Positions 1 through 7,244 of a stretch of DNA of 8,546 nt are shown piece after piece. The stretch is from positions 1-8,546 of the forward strand of contig DXJM01000395.1 in NCBI GenBank assembly GCA_019057355.1, in the 5' to 3' direction. Made by a program: the position numbers and the translations under genes. The number at the start of each line of letters is the position of its first letter. Position 1 is the stretch's first letter. Below the pieces are notes generated by a model that did no database searches, was not told the origin of the DNA, and saw nothing but the letters and a program-made list of their open reading frames with translations. The DNA is from Promethearchaeota archaeon (GTDB lineage: Archaea; Asgardarchaeota; Lokiarchaeia; Sigyniarchaeales; SOKP01).

Positions 1-1968
1 AATCCTTCAGGGGTATGGAATACCGAATATAGAGGGGTATGGCATCTATCTGAAAATCCTGCCGGAACCATTTATGACTCAACTTCAAATAATCTCCATG
101 GAACTTCGAAAGGAACGATGGGATCAAGTAATAAAGTGAATGGAAAAATCGATGGTGCGTTAAATTTTGATGGAGTCAATGATTATCTTGATTTTGGGGA
201 TATATCGCATAATGATTATCCAATTACCGTGTCTTTTTGGATGAAGGCTGATGCTAGAAAATACATGAATCCTATTGATAAATTCCCTTCAGATTTGACA
301 AGCTATTATGGTTGGTCGATCAGGCTTCAATCTGATGGTTCTTTAATTTTTTATTTGGGAAATAGGGGGATGACTGGAAATGATTATGTCAGAGCTACAA
401 ATGCATATTCTGCGAATGCGTGGGTACATGTAACTTGCACCTTAAGCATGAGTAAAGCAAGTATTTTTATAAATGGAAATGAAATTGCTACGGTGGACAT
501 TACTCCTAGACTATACAATCAAAATTCTGTTTCTCTAAGATTTGGCATACCCCAACTGTATCAAACGAATTATAAATATGATGGAGTGCTAGACGAAGTA
601 AAATTGTCCAATACTGTTCGATCAAACAACTGGATCAAGACAGAATTTAACAACCAAAACAATCCGGGCAGTTTTTGCACTGTTAGCGGCGAATTCTGTT
701 TAGGATTTGACCCTAACAATCCATTTATGATTGATGTTGAGGAAGGAAATCAATATATTTATGAGCTGGTTGAGAAAAACGAAAATTTCAAGGAGTTCCT
801 TCCCTACATGCATGAACTAGTCAATGCAACTTATTGGATGGCTCTTCTTAATTATACTCAACACATGGATACAATTACGGATCCCATAACAATAGTCCCG
901 ATTGAAGCTTATTTTGATTTAGCATATAAAGATGTATTAGGAACAAATTATACAGTTAGCGGAGTTTTAAAAGGTGAGGGATATCCAGAAATTCTTGGAA
1001 TTTCAGAATGGTATGGGTCACATCTAAATTTTGGGATGACGGCAATTAACAAAATCCTCGATGGAACGGTGAACCTTCCGGGGTTAGTAGCGGATCATCA
1101 ACTTGGAGCGGGAGTCTTGGAATTCCTCGATCTATATGATAGGGCACAATATAATGCTACCCTTAAAAATTCAATGTTAACAGGATATGGGGTGGGGAGT
1201 AGTGATAATTGGTACAAGTTACAAGCTTTAGCAGGGTACTATCGTGAATATTTCATACCAGATGCAATACCCCTGCTTGAACCAATAGCCATTTATGAAT
1301 TTCCTCAAATCCAGTACTTAGATATCATGGATAGACTATTTGAAGGGAACGAAATTAAAGGAGACTTTACTTGCTCTAAAATTAAACAAATTTCCAACAT
1401 TACTATTGGCTGGAATGTCACGATTGATAAGTGGGATTATTCTTCTAATAAGGAAGATTTTAACGCGAAACCAGCAGATTATAGTCAAAATATCACGGTT
1501 TATCACAGTGCTTTTTTTCTCGGTAACAATGTCAATATTGCAAGTCTCTCTCTACAGGATAATGACGTAATTCCCATTATCGTCGATATCTATTTAGAAA
1601 AAATAGATTGGGCAGAGAGTGTAAAAAGATATGGTAATACTGTATCGGAAATATTTTATTCTGGACCTATTGATCCCTATCCTTATGACGAAGTTAATCT
1701 TACTTATAGCATGACCTACGATAACGATGGAATGTTAAAAAGAATACTATTTTGTGGAGACGTTCAGATTAGCACCCACCTTATTGAAAGGATTGTTTTT
1801 TATGAATTGGCATTTTATGAAGAAAAAGCAGCAGATCCAACAACAGATACTAATGATATAAAATCTAATTCTTTCGATTCCCGGATTATTGTTTTATCGT
1901 CTGTATCTTTAACTTTTGCTTTAGGATTGTTTTACGTTTTAAAGAAATCAAAGGGGTTTAGGAGGTAG
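1..1968 (+). CDS. LamG/DUF2341-type surface protein with C-terminal membrane anchor (5' end outside window)
   Basis: The frame is open from base 1, so this gene is partial: 655 residues are visible and the internal ATG at 118 is not the true start. Visible residues 6 to about 225 match a concanavalin-like LamG domain joined to the tail of a DUF2341 region. They show the VWHL motif near residue 13, YDSTSNN near 25, an FDGVNDYLDFG segment, and a closing LDEVKLSN segment. Residues 226 to 625 form a region I do not recognise; from residue 1 onward I count eight N-x-S/T sequons, all in this part, fitting an extracellular glycosylated protein. A hydrophobic helix at about 629-647 is followed by a basic tail (KKSKGFRR), so the protein should be anchored with its bulk outside the cell. 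It lies 23 bp before permease A on the same strand, suggesting co-transcription with the exporter. A role as binding or adhesion partner is inference only. Confidence 0.85.
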   Translation, partial: NPSGVWNTEYRGVWHLSENPAGTIYDSTSNNLHGTSKGTMGSSNKVNGKIDGALNFDGVNDYLDFGDISHNDYPITVSFWMKADARKYMNPIDKFPSDLTSYYGWSIRLQSDGSLIFYLGNRGMTGNDYVRATNAYSANAWVHVTCTLSMSKASIFINGNEIATVDITPRLYNQNSVSLRFGIPQLYQTNYKYDGVLDEVKLSNTVRSNNWIKTEFNNQNNPGSFCTVSGEFCLGFDPNNPFMIDVEEGNQYIYELVEKNENFKEFLPYMHELVNATYWMALLNYTQHMDTITDPITIVPIEAYFDLAYKDVLGTNYTVSGVLKGEGYPEILGISEWYGSHLNFGMTAINKILDGTVNLPGLVADHQLGAGVLEFLDLYDRAQYNATLKNSMLTGYGVGSSDNWYKLQALAGYYREYFIPDAIPLLEPIAIYEFPQIQYLDIMDRLFEGNEIKGDFTCSKIKQISNITIGWNVTIDKWDYSSNKEDFNAKPADYSQNITVYHSAFFLGNNVNIASLSLQDNDVIPIIVDIYLEKIDWAESVKRYGNTVSEIFYSGPIDPYPYDEVNLTYSMTYDNDGMLKRILFCGDVQISTHLIERIVFYELAFYEEKAADPTTDTNDIKSNSFDSRIIVLSSVSLTFALGLFYVLKKSKGFRR

Positions 1969-1976
1969 AAAAGGAG
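1961..1976 (+). promoter_or_regulatory. Two Shine-Dalgarno-like motifs before permease A
   Basis: GGAGG (1961-1965, inside the last codons of the surface protein gene) and AAGGAG (1971-1976) lie before the exporter permease. The second motif ends 15 bases before the first usable start codon (TTG at 1992), which is longer than normal spacing. The motifs support translational coupling with the upstream gene, but they do not settle the start. Confidence 0.45.
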
Positions 1977-1991
1977 ACGTCAAGAAACCGA

Positions 1992-3140
1992 TTGCTCGTT
2001 TTGATAATAAACAATCTAAAAAATATTTTTAGGGATAAATATGCCATAATAGGAATGATCGCCTACCCCGTTTTATTAATCTCTATGGCTTTCTTTGCAT
2101 ATGGCAATTCTAATTATAATACCATAGATATTTTTACCATAACTGTAATAAATAATGATCTTTTAGATGAAGAAAATCCAGAATTTGCTCGGAACGAGAC
2201 TTCTATTTTTTTTTGTGATGCAATATCCTCTAAAGAATATCAAAATACTTTAATCATAGAAGGGATTAATATTCATGTTTTAGAAACGGCAATAGACTTA
2301 TTAAATTCATTGAGAATTGATGCAATCGTTGTTATAAATGAATACTTTTCAGAAGCACTCTATAAATCACCAACTCATGAAGACAAATTGCCCATAGTAG
2401 ATATTATTACCAAAGATAATATTCTAATTTTAGCAGAATTAAGTCTTATTGTCGTAGAAATTGTTAATTCTATTTCTTTTAATATCACAGGAGCTCCAGA
2501 AGCAGAAATACAGTCCGCGACATTAGGTGGTTTATATTTTGATTATACTTTATTTGACCTTTTAATCCCTGGAATAATCATTGGTTCTCTTTCTATTTGT
2601 ATGAGCCTTTTAGCTATTGCGATAGCAAAAGAAAAAGAATCTCGAAGAATGCACAGATTAATGACAACTCCAGTTAAAAGAAGGACGATAATAACCTCAA
2701 TCGTGATAACCCAAATCATCACTGCGATCATACAATTTTTCATTGCTGTATTACTTTCACAATTACTAGGAACACATGCTCTTGCTAACGTGAATTGGAA
2801 CGTGATCTTTTTTATCGCAATGCTTTATAATTTGAGTTCCATGGGGATGGGGTTAATTTTAGCGTCATTCGTGAAAAGTGCTAGAAATGCCGCTCTCATA
2901 TCATTTATAATAACTTTTACAATGATGATGATTGGAGAAAATTATACAATACCTGGAGAAATGGCAGGATCTGCCTTCATTCCAAATACTTATGCTGTAG
3001 ATGCTGTTCGCAATATAATGTTATTTGGGAGGATAGGTTGGGATATAATAGGTTTTGATATAATTTTTCTTTCATTATTTGGAATGACAACTCTAATAAT
3101 AGGACTCGTTTCCTTTAATCGAAAATATGCAATGACCTGA
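1992..3140 (+). CDS. ABC-2 type exporter, permease subunit A
   Basis: This is an integral membrane permease of the ABC-2 (DrrB/YhgE-like) class. One membrane segment lies near residues 17-37, followed by an extracytoplasmic domain of about 150 residues. Five more helices lie near 187-212, 233-259, 269-295, 300-318 and 350-375. The coupling segment after helix 2 reads KEKESRRMHRL (about 213-223); the usual E-x-GT core of the family is altered here, but TTP follows as expected. It is clearly paralogous to permease B: both share LKNxxRDK at the N-terminus, IVNSIS before helix 2, and VIGFDI or IIGFDI before the last helix. The called start is TTG. The frame is open upstream to 1962 without another canonical start, and homology to permease B suggests a few residues may be missing. 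It probably forms a heterodimer with permease B. The substrate is unknown. Confidence 0.85.
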   Translation: MLVLIINNLKNIFRDKYAIIGMIAYPVLLISMAFFAYGNSNYNTIDIFTITVINNDLLDEENPEFARNETSIFFCDAISSKEYQNTLIIEGINIHVLETAIDLLNSLRIDAIVVINEYFSEALYKSPTHEDKLPIVDIITKDNILILAELSLIVVEIVNSISFNITGAPEAEIQSATLGGLYFDYTLFDLLIPGIIIGSLSICMSLLAIAIAKEKESRRMHRLMTTPVKRRTIITSIVITQIITAIIQFFIAVLLSQLLGTHALANVNWNVIFFIAMLYNLSSMGMGLILASFVKSARNAALISFIITFTMMMIGENYTIPGEMAGSAFIPNTYAVDAVRNIMLFGRIGWDIIGFDIIFLSLFGMTTLIIGLVSFNRKYAMT

Positions 3141-3190
3141 ATGTAGAATAAGAAGTAATACCTTAAATCGAAAAGAATTACAATAAAAAA

Positions 3191-4144
3191 GTGTGGAAAA
3201 AAATTAAATATATAATAGAGACTCATCAACTAAGAAAATATTTCGGTAAAAATCTAAAAGCGGTCGATGGTATCAACTTAAGGATCCCCAAAGGTACTTT
3301 ATTTACTCTTCTCGGACCGAATGGAGCGGGAAAAAGTACCACCATTTCAATGCTCACTACTATTCTTCCCCCCACTAGTGGTACGGCTTATATTTCTGGA
3401 TTTGATATAAGGAAGCATGCAAAAAAAATCAGGCAAATTATTGGCGTGTGTCCTCAAGAACTGAGCATATATGGTAACTTAACAGCAAGGGAGAACATAT
3501 ACTTGATTGCAAAAATGCATAAGATGAAAAAAATAGATTACAAAGAAAGAACTGATGAGCTCTTGGGTAAAATGGGGCTCACAGATCGCGCAGATGATAA
3601 AGTTAGCAAATATTCTTTTGGCATGAGGCGTCGTGTAAATGTTTTAATGGCTGTTGTCCATGATCCTGAAATAATTTTCTTTGACGAACCCAGCACGAGT
3701 CTGGATCCTCAATCAAGAAGAGTCGTGTGGGATTTCATCAAGGAATTTCAAGATAAAAACAAGACGATAATTCTCACGACACATAACATGGAGGAGGCTG
3801 ACATTTTATCAAATTATTTGGTCATAATTGATCATGGCAGAATTATTGCTAACGGGACAGCTGATGAGTTGAAGGGAACTTTAGGACGTGGAGATATAAT
3901 CACGTTCAAGATCAATAGCTACATGCACAGTGGCGATGTCATACCAAGAATACAGGGCTTAGATTTTATCGATAGTGTTTATACACTTGATGACAAGACA
4001 ATTGAATTACGAGCCAAGGATGGGTTGCGTCGAATATCTGAAATCATGGAGACCATTCCGACAAGAATATATGATCTTTCTGTTCGCAGAAACAGTCTAG
4101 AAGATGTATTTCTTAGTCAAACAGGGAGGAGATTAAGAGATTAA
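3191..4144 (+). CDS. ABC-2 exporter ATP-binding subunit (DrrA/CcmA-like)
   Basis: This 317-residue ATPase should power the flanking permeases from the cytoplasmic side. Walker A is GPNGAGKST at 42-50 and the Q-loop glutamine is Q89. The signature motif is YSFGM at 141-145, Walker B is IIFFDEP at 161-167, the D-loop is SLDP at 170-173 and the H-loop histidine is H198. The C-terminal 90 or so residues match the DUF4162-like tail of the DrrA group, and the length is normal. The signature is unusual: the first glycine of the usual SGG core is phenylalanine (F143). The start is GTG with no Shine-Dalgarno motif. Family members usually begin near the IETHxLxKxFG segment, where this gene has ATA codons, so the first few residues are uncertain. 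The stop overlaps the next start (TAATG), indicating tight coupling. Confidence 0.92.
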   Translation: MWKKIKYIIETHQLRKYFGKNLKAVDGINLRIPKGTLFTLLGPNGAGKSTTISMLTTILPPTSGTAYISGFDIRKHAKKIRQIIGVCPQELSIYGNLTARENIYLIAKMHKMKKIDYKERTDELLGKMGLTDRADDKVSKYSFGMRRRVNVLMAVVHDPEIIFFDEPSTSLDPQSRRVVWDFIKEFQDKNKTIILTTHNMEEADILSNYLVIIDHGRIIANGTADELKGTLGRGDIITFKINSYMHSGDVIPRIQGLDFIDSVYTLDDKTIELRAKDGLRRISEIMETIPTRIYDLSVRRNSLEDVFLSQTGRRLRD

Positions 4145-5397
4145 TGAAAGATTACGATCAATTTGATAGGGAACTAGTTTATTATAAAGATCAAGAAGGA
4201 AAATTTATTTATAAACATATTAGACATATTTCACCTTTCCGTAAACCTCGAATCATGCATTTAACGAGTAATCATCTAAAAAATATGTTACGTGATAAAA
4301 TACAATTAATTTTTATTATCGGATTTCCAATAATATTCATACTTTTATTTTCATTTCAAGCGGAAGCGATATCAAATGTTAAATATGATATTTTTATCAT
4401 AAATAATGATATTGTGGGATCCGAAGATGATCAGTATAATTACTATAACTATGGTGCCTCGCTAATATTTATAGAGGCTTTAAAAGCTGAACAATTTCGA
4501 GACCTTTTTTCTGTTACTGTTTTAATCAATTCTTCTATAGAGGAAGCAATGAGCCGTTTAAATCGTGAAGAATTTCATGGATTACTGGTAATAGAGTCAG
4601 ATTTTTCTGAAAAGATTTTTTGGGAAGAGACTAATGTAATAGGTAATCCCAAGGTTGATATCACGACGATCAATGATCAGCTTGTATTAAAACTCATTAC
4701 TGAGACGACCACTCAAATAGTCAATTCAATTTCTATACAAGTGAATGGTGGGGAATCTCCAGAATTGAGAATTCAAAATGAGGTATATTTTGGTAATTTA
4801 ACTTATTTTGACATCTTTCTACCAGCGATCATTATTGCATCCATATTAATGTGTATTTCTCAGGTAGCAACTCATTTTGCAGGAGAAAAGGAAAAAGGAA
4901 CCTTGAAACGTTTGAGTACAACAGCTGTTTCACGTTCTGAGATCCTAATAAGTGGTGCATTGGCTCAATTTATAATTACCAGTTTCCAATCAACACTCAT
5001 GCTCACGTTAGGCATGATTTTAGGTGCTTTTGTTCACCCTAATGCTAATTGGAGTGCAATATACATTATCTTGTTTTTACTCACCTTTAGTGCTTTAGGA
5101 TTAGGCTTGTTACTTGCATCATTTCTAAAATCATATAACCAAGCAGGAGTATTTGTATGGTTTATCATACTCCCGCTTCAATTTTTAGGTGGTCTATTCA
5201 CGTATGGAAATGAATTTGCTTATAGTTTCTTATTTCCAACATTTTGGGCGGTTCATGCCTTGAGAATGGTAATGCTCTATGGTATTGATTCTTGGAGTGT
5301 AATTGGATTCGATATCACTTATCTAATCATATTCTCACTGGTGGTTTTAATAATGGGAATATTACTATTCCGCCGTAAGAAAGCAATATTGACATGA
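4144..5397 (+). CDS. ABC-2 type exporter, permease subunit B
   Basis: This 417-residue permease is a paralogue of permease A. A cytoplasmic N-terminal extension of about 45 residues, charged and rich in tyrosine, is absent from permease A. Helix 1 lies near 54-72, followed by an extracytoplasmic domain of about 145 residues. Five further helices lie near 221-246, 267-297, 303-328, 334-352 and 384-409. The cytoplasmic coupling motif EKEKGTLKRL (about 248-257) is intact, unlike that of permease A. The basic tail RRKKAILT follows the last helix. The ATG overlaps the ATPase stop by one base, and a GGAGG (4125-4129) lies upstream inside the ATPase gene. The gene arrangement, with one ATPase between two permeases, suggests a heterodimeric channel on an ATPase homodimer. 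Likely substrates for this class are lipids, drugs or polysaccharides, but nothing here identifies one. Confidence 0.9.
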   Translation: MKDYDQFDRELVYYKDQEGKFIYKHIRHISPFRKPRIMHLTSNHLKNMLRDKIQLIFIIGFPIIFILLFSFQAEAISNVKYDIFIINNDIVGSEDDQYNYYNYGASLIFIEALKAEQFRDLFSVTVLINSSIEEAMSRLNREEFHGLLVIESDFSEKIFWEETNVIGNPKVDITTINDQLVLKLITETTTQIVNSISIQVNGGESPELRIQNEVYFGNLTYFDIFLPAIIIASILMCISQVATHFAGEKEKGTLKRLSTTAVSRSEILISGALAQFIITSFQSTLMLTLGMILGAFVHPNANWSAIYIILFLLTFSALGLGLLLASFLKSYNQAGVFVWFIILPLQFLGGLFTYGNEFAYSFLFPTFWAVHALRMVMLYGIDSWSVIGFDITYLIIFSLVVLIMGILLFRRKKAILT

Positions 5398-5404
5398 TTA
5401 CCAT

Positions 5405-6442
5405 TTATATTTCATTATTTTGCAGGATATGATCAGCAGCTAAACAACCAGAATAGATAGAAGTAGGTACTCCACCTAAAAACGGTTCTAAAAATGAATA
5501 TATTCCAACATGCAAGAGATGAGGTATGGGATTTTCGATTAATGATTTATGCTTCATATAAATATTTTTCATATCTCGGTTCCATCCTGCGATTGATCCA
5601 TGAGATCTCTGCCCCCAATCCTCATATGTAAGGGGTGTTGCAACTTCCATTACCTCTATTGATGAAGATAAACCAGGTAGAATGCTTTCTACAGTTTTAA
5701 TTAATTTTCTAGCGAGATTTTTCTTGTATTCTTGATACCCGTCTTTTTTCATTTTATCTCCCAGTTTCCAGTGCTTAAAATGTTCGTAAGGCATAGTGAC
5801 TCGTAAAATTAGATTCTTCTTACCTTTAGGAGCAAACTCCGGAGATTTATTAGACCAATCGCATATTTCAATTTCTTTATTTTTGAAATTTTCGGGATCT
5901 CCTTCATTTTTATCATCATATGTAGCTCTATAAAAAAGATGATTAGCTCTCATCTTCGTTAAATCAAGATTATCGGAATTAATCCCTAAATAAACGCTTA
6001 ATTCAGAACTAGTATATTTAGAATTTTTCACGTGTTTTAAATATTCTGAAGAAAAGTTATTTTTATTCATTAATTTTAAAACAGTCTTTTTGTAATCGGC
6101 ATTCACGATTATCCATTTAGCACTGTAAACATCACCATTCATTAGTTCCACTCCAACTGCTCTGTTATCTTCTACTAAGATTTCCTTAATGCCTGAGTTC
6201 AGTTTTATTTCCCCTTCATTGCCAATTACGACTTCCTGAAGTAGATCGCTTATACCATGGACTCCACAAGAAGGAAACCATATCCCCTCTTTGGACATTA
6301 CATTCCATAAAAAGGCGAGATGGATCATAGACATTACAGGAAAATAACTTCCTTGTGAACCTAAAAGTCTTATTAATTCGTCATCTTTCAAAAAACGATT
6401 CAAATAGGTTTCAGATGATACATTATTATATTCTTTTATCAA
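5405..6442 (-). CDS. CrtI/phytoene desaturase-like FAD oxidoreductase, C-terminal part after frameshift
   Basis: This 345-residue frame holds the substrate-binding part and the C-terminal FAD-binding part of an amine-oxidase/phytoene-desaturase type flavoenzyme. Near the C-terminus the segment with HVGIYSFLEPFLGGVPTS, followed by SGCLAADHIL, matches the conserved closing motif of the CrtI/carotenoid isomerase group. A middle VIGNEGEIKLNSGIKEI-like stretch and the later WIIVNADY are typical of the FAD-dependent fold. The first usable codon is TTG at 6442 with no ribosome binding site. The same frame is open further upstream to the A9 homopolymer (6488-6496), where it joins the preceding frame. 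I therefore read this as the second half of one 506-residue protein, not as a separate gene. Its substrate could be a polyprenoid or another conjugated molecule, which the sequence does not settle. Its stop lies 7 bp from the convergent permease B stop. Confidence 0.8.
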   Translation of the reverse strand: MIKEYNNVSSETYLNRFLKDDELIRLLGSQGSYFPVMSMIHLAFLWNVMSKEGIWFPSCGVHGISDLLQEVVIGNEGEIKLNSGIKEILVEDNRAVGVELMNGDVYSAKWIIVNADYKKTVLKLMNKNNFSSEYLKHVKNSKYTSSELSVYLGINSDNLDLTKMRANHLFYRATYDDKNEGDPENFKNKEIEICDWSNKSPEFAPKGKKNLILRVTMPYEHFKHWKLGDKMKKDGYQEYKKNLARKLIKTVESILPGLSSSIEVMEVATPLTYEDWGQRSHGSIAGWNRDMKNIYMKHKSLIENPIPHLLHVGIYSFLEPFLGGVPTSIYSGCLAADHILQNNEI

Positions 6443-6465
6443 TTTGAGATGAGATTCATGTTGAT

Positions 6466-6924
6466 TTAATATTTTTTTTGCATTTTCTTTTTTTTTCCTA
6501 TTAAAAATTCAGGATTCCATTCATGTATATCTTTAATTGCCTCAAATAAAGAAGTAAAAGTATCAAAACAAGCATCAATTCCTTGTTGATCTTTTTTGAA
6601 TAAAAATTTTAGGTGTTTCTTGAATTCCATCCATTCTTGAGAATAGATAATATCTATATGAGGAGAAAGTAACTGAAAATGTTGGCGTTTAAAGATAATT
6701 TCTTTTTTAATACCTGCATCATGTAGCATCTTTTTAACTAAATTAGGAAAACTAAAAGATAGTGGCCCCATTGGAAAAATATAACCATCTCTTTTAAATA
6801 TATAACTGGTCCCTCCGACATGGTGCATTTTTTCCAAGGCCAATACCGATTTTCCTCCATGAGCTAATTTTGCTGCACAAGAAAGCCCTCCTAGCCCTGC
6901 TCCTACAACAATTGCATCAAGCAT
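6466..6924 (-). CDS. CrtI/phytoene desaturase-like FAD oxidoreductase, N-terminal Rossmann part before frameshift
   Basis: The ATG start gives MLDAIVVGAGLGGLS, a classic dinucleotide-binding motif (G8, G10, G13) with the acidic residue E31 at the end of strand 2 and a GGTS motif near 37-40. These are the FAD-binding features of phytoene-desaturase-like oxidoreductases. Alone it is 152 residues and ends in a lysine-rich tail, with no substrate or C-terminal FAD domain, so it cannot be a complete enzyme. A -1 shift at the A9 run near codons 143-146 continues directly into the downstream frame, giving 146 + 15 + 345 = 506 residues, the normal length for the family. The start lies 38 bp after the small-protein gene, with only a weak upstream purine stretch, so it is probably the last gene of the operon. 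Confidence 0.8.
   Translation of the reverse strand: MLDAIVVGAGLGGLSCAAKLAHGGKSVLALEKMHHVGGTSYIFKRDGYIFPMGPLSFSFPNLVKKMLHDAGIKKEIIFKRQHFQLLSPHIDIIYSQEWMEFKKHLKFLFKKDQQGIDACFDTFTSLFEAIKDIHEWNPEFLIGKKKKMQKKY
6487..6493 (-). other. A-AAA-AAG slippery heptamer at the frame break
   Basis: On the minus strand the upstream gene reads GGA AAA AAA AAG. The last seven bases form A-AAA-AAG in exactly the frame needed for tandem -1 slippage, the same heptamer used by bacterial dnaX. After a -1 shift the next codons are GAA AAT GCA, leading without a stop into the C-terminal half. I see no convincing stimulatory hairpin downstream; the best pairing is a 5 bp ATCAA/TTGAT stem with an 18-base loop. A missing A in the assembly, or a true mutation in the run, would give the same picture. 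Confidence 0.5.
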
Positions 6925-6962
6925 TTTTCACTTAAAATTTCCAATTTCCATTTATTTATTGA

Positions 6963-7208
6963 CTATTTTAATTCTCTTAGAGGATTTAAATCAATCTTTT
7001 TGAAAATATCCTCAATTTTTTCAATGCTTATAAAGTTATCTTCAACCAGTTGCCTTATAAATTTATAAGCACCGCATTCATATTCCTTTTCCCAGTATTC
7101 TTGATCTTTTGCATAAAAATTACATTTATGGCAGACAGCATTGATTAGTTTTCTGTTTAAAGGACTAATATCTTCTTCAGATCTTATTATTTCATGTTTC
7201 CTTGACAT
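6963..7208 (-). CDS. Small cysteine-containing protein of unknown function
   Basis: I do not recognise this protein. The start at 7208 (MSRKHEII) is chosen because the strong AAAGGAGG lies 7 bases before it. The ATG at 7214 is only 1 base from the same motif and would add two residues. The 81-residue product is charged and predicted soluble, with no signal or membrane segment. Numbering from 7208, it has C26-x2-C29 and C45, within a CHKC...YEC stretch rich in aromatic and acidic residues, so it could bind a metal or Fe-S cluster with a fourth ligand such as H27. The C-terminal third looks helical. It sits between the radical SAM enzyme and the flavoenzyme on the same strand, so it may be their partner or substrate. 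A RiPP precursor is possible but less likely, because the C-terminal end carries no Cys or obvious core. Confidence 0.75.
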   Translation of the reverse strand: MSRKHEIIRSEEDISPLNRKLINAVCHKCNFYAKDQEYWEKEYECGAYKFIRQLVEDNFISIEKIEDIFKKIDLNPLRELK

Positions 7209-7215
7209 ATTCATG

Positions 7216-7223
7216 CCTCCTTT
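7216..7223 (-). promoter_or_regulatory. Shine-Dalgarno site AAAGGAGG for the small-protein gene
   Basis: This is the strongest ribosome binding site in the window. Its spacing is 7 bases to the ATG at 7208 and 1 base to the ATG at 7214, which favours the inner start. Confidence 0.75.
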
Positions 7224-7244
7224 TTTATCAACACGCTTTTCTTT

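Noticed and set aside
1340..1570. Plus-strand 76-residue open frame inside the surface protein gene
   Set aside because: It lies wholly within the longer gene in another frame, with no ribosome site and no recognisable features.
2543..2743. Minus-strand 66-residue open frame opposite permease A
   Set aside because: It is antisense to a helix-coding stretch, and its hydrophobic translation is a by-product of that composition.
3141..3190. Promoter or terminator between permease A and the ATPase
   Set aside because: The 50-base gap is AT-rich but shows no clear TATA element, hairpin or oligo-T run on the coding strand.
2990..3229. Minus-strand 79-residue open frame across the gap between permease A and the ATPase
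   Set aside because: Most of it is antisense to the two well-supported genes and it has no ribosome binding site.
6437..6464. ATCAA/TTGAT hairpin as a frameshift stimulator
   Set aside because: The stem is only 5 bp, mostly A-T pairs, with a loop of about 18 bases. It is too weak to count as evidence.
6420..6465. C-terminal flavoenzyme half as an independent gene from TTG 6442
   Set aside because: There is no ribosome site, and the same frame continues upstream with plausible family-like sequence to the A9 run, so it reads as the continuation of the preceding frame.
6963..7208. Small protein as a firm RiPP precursor
   Set aside because: It has no clear leader and core layout, and the Cys residues sit mid-protein as in a metal site. 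It is kept only as a possibility.
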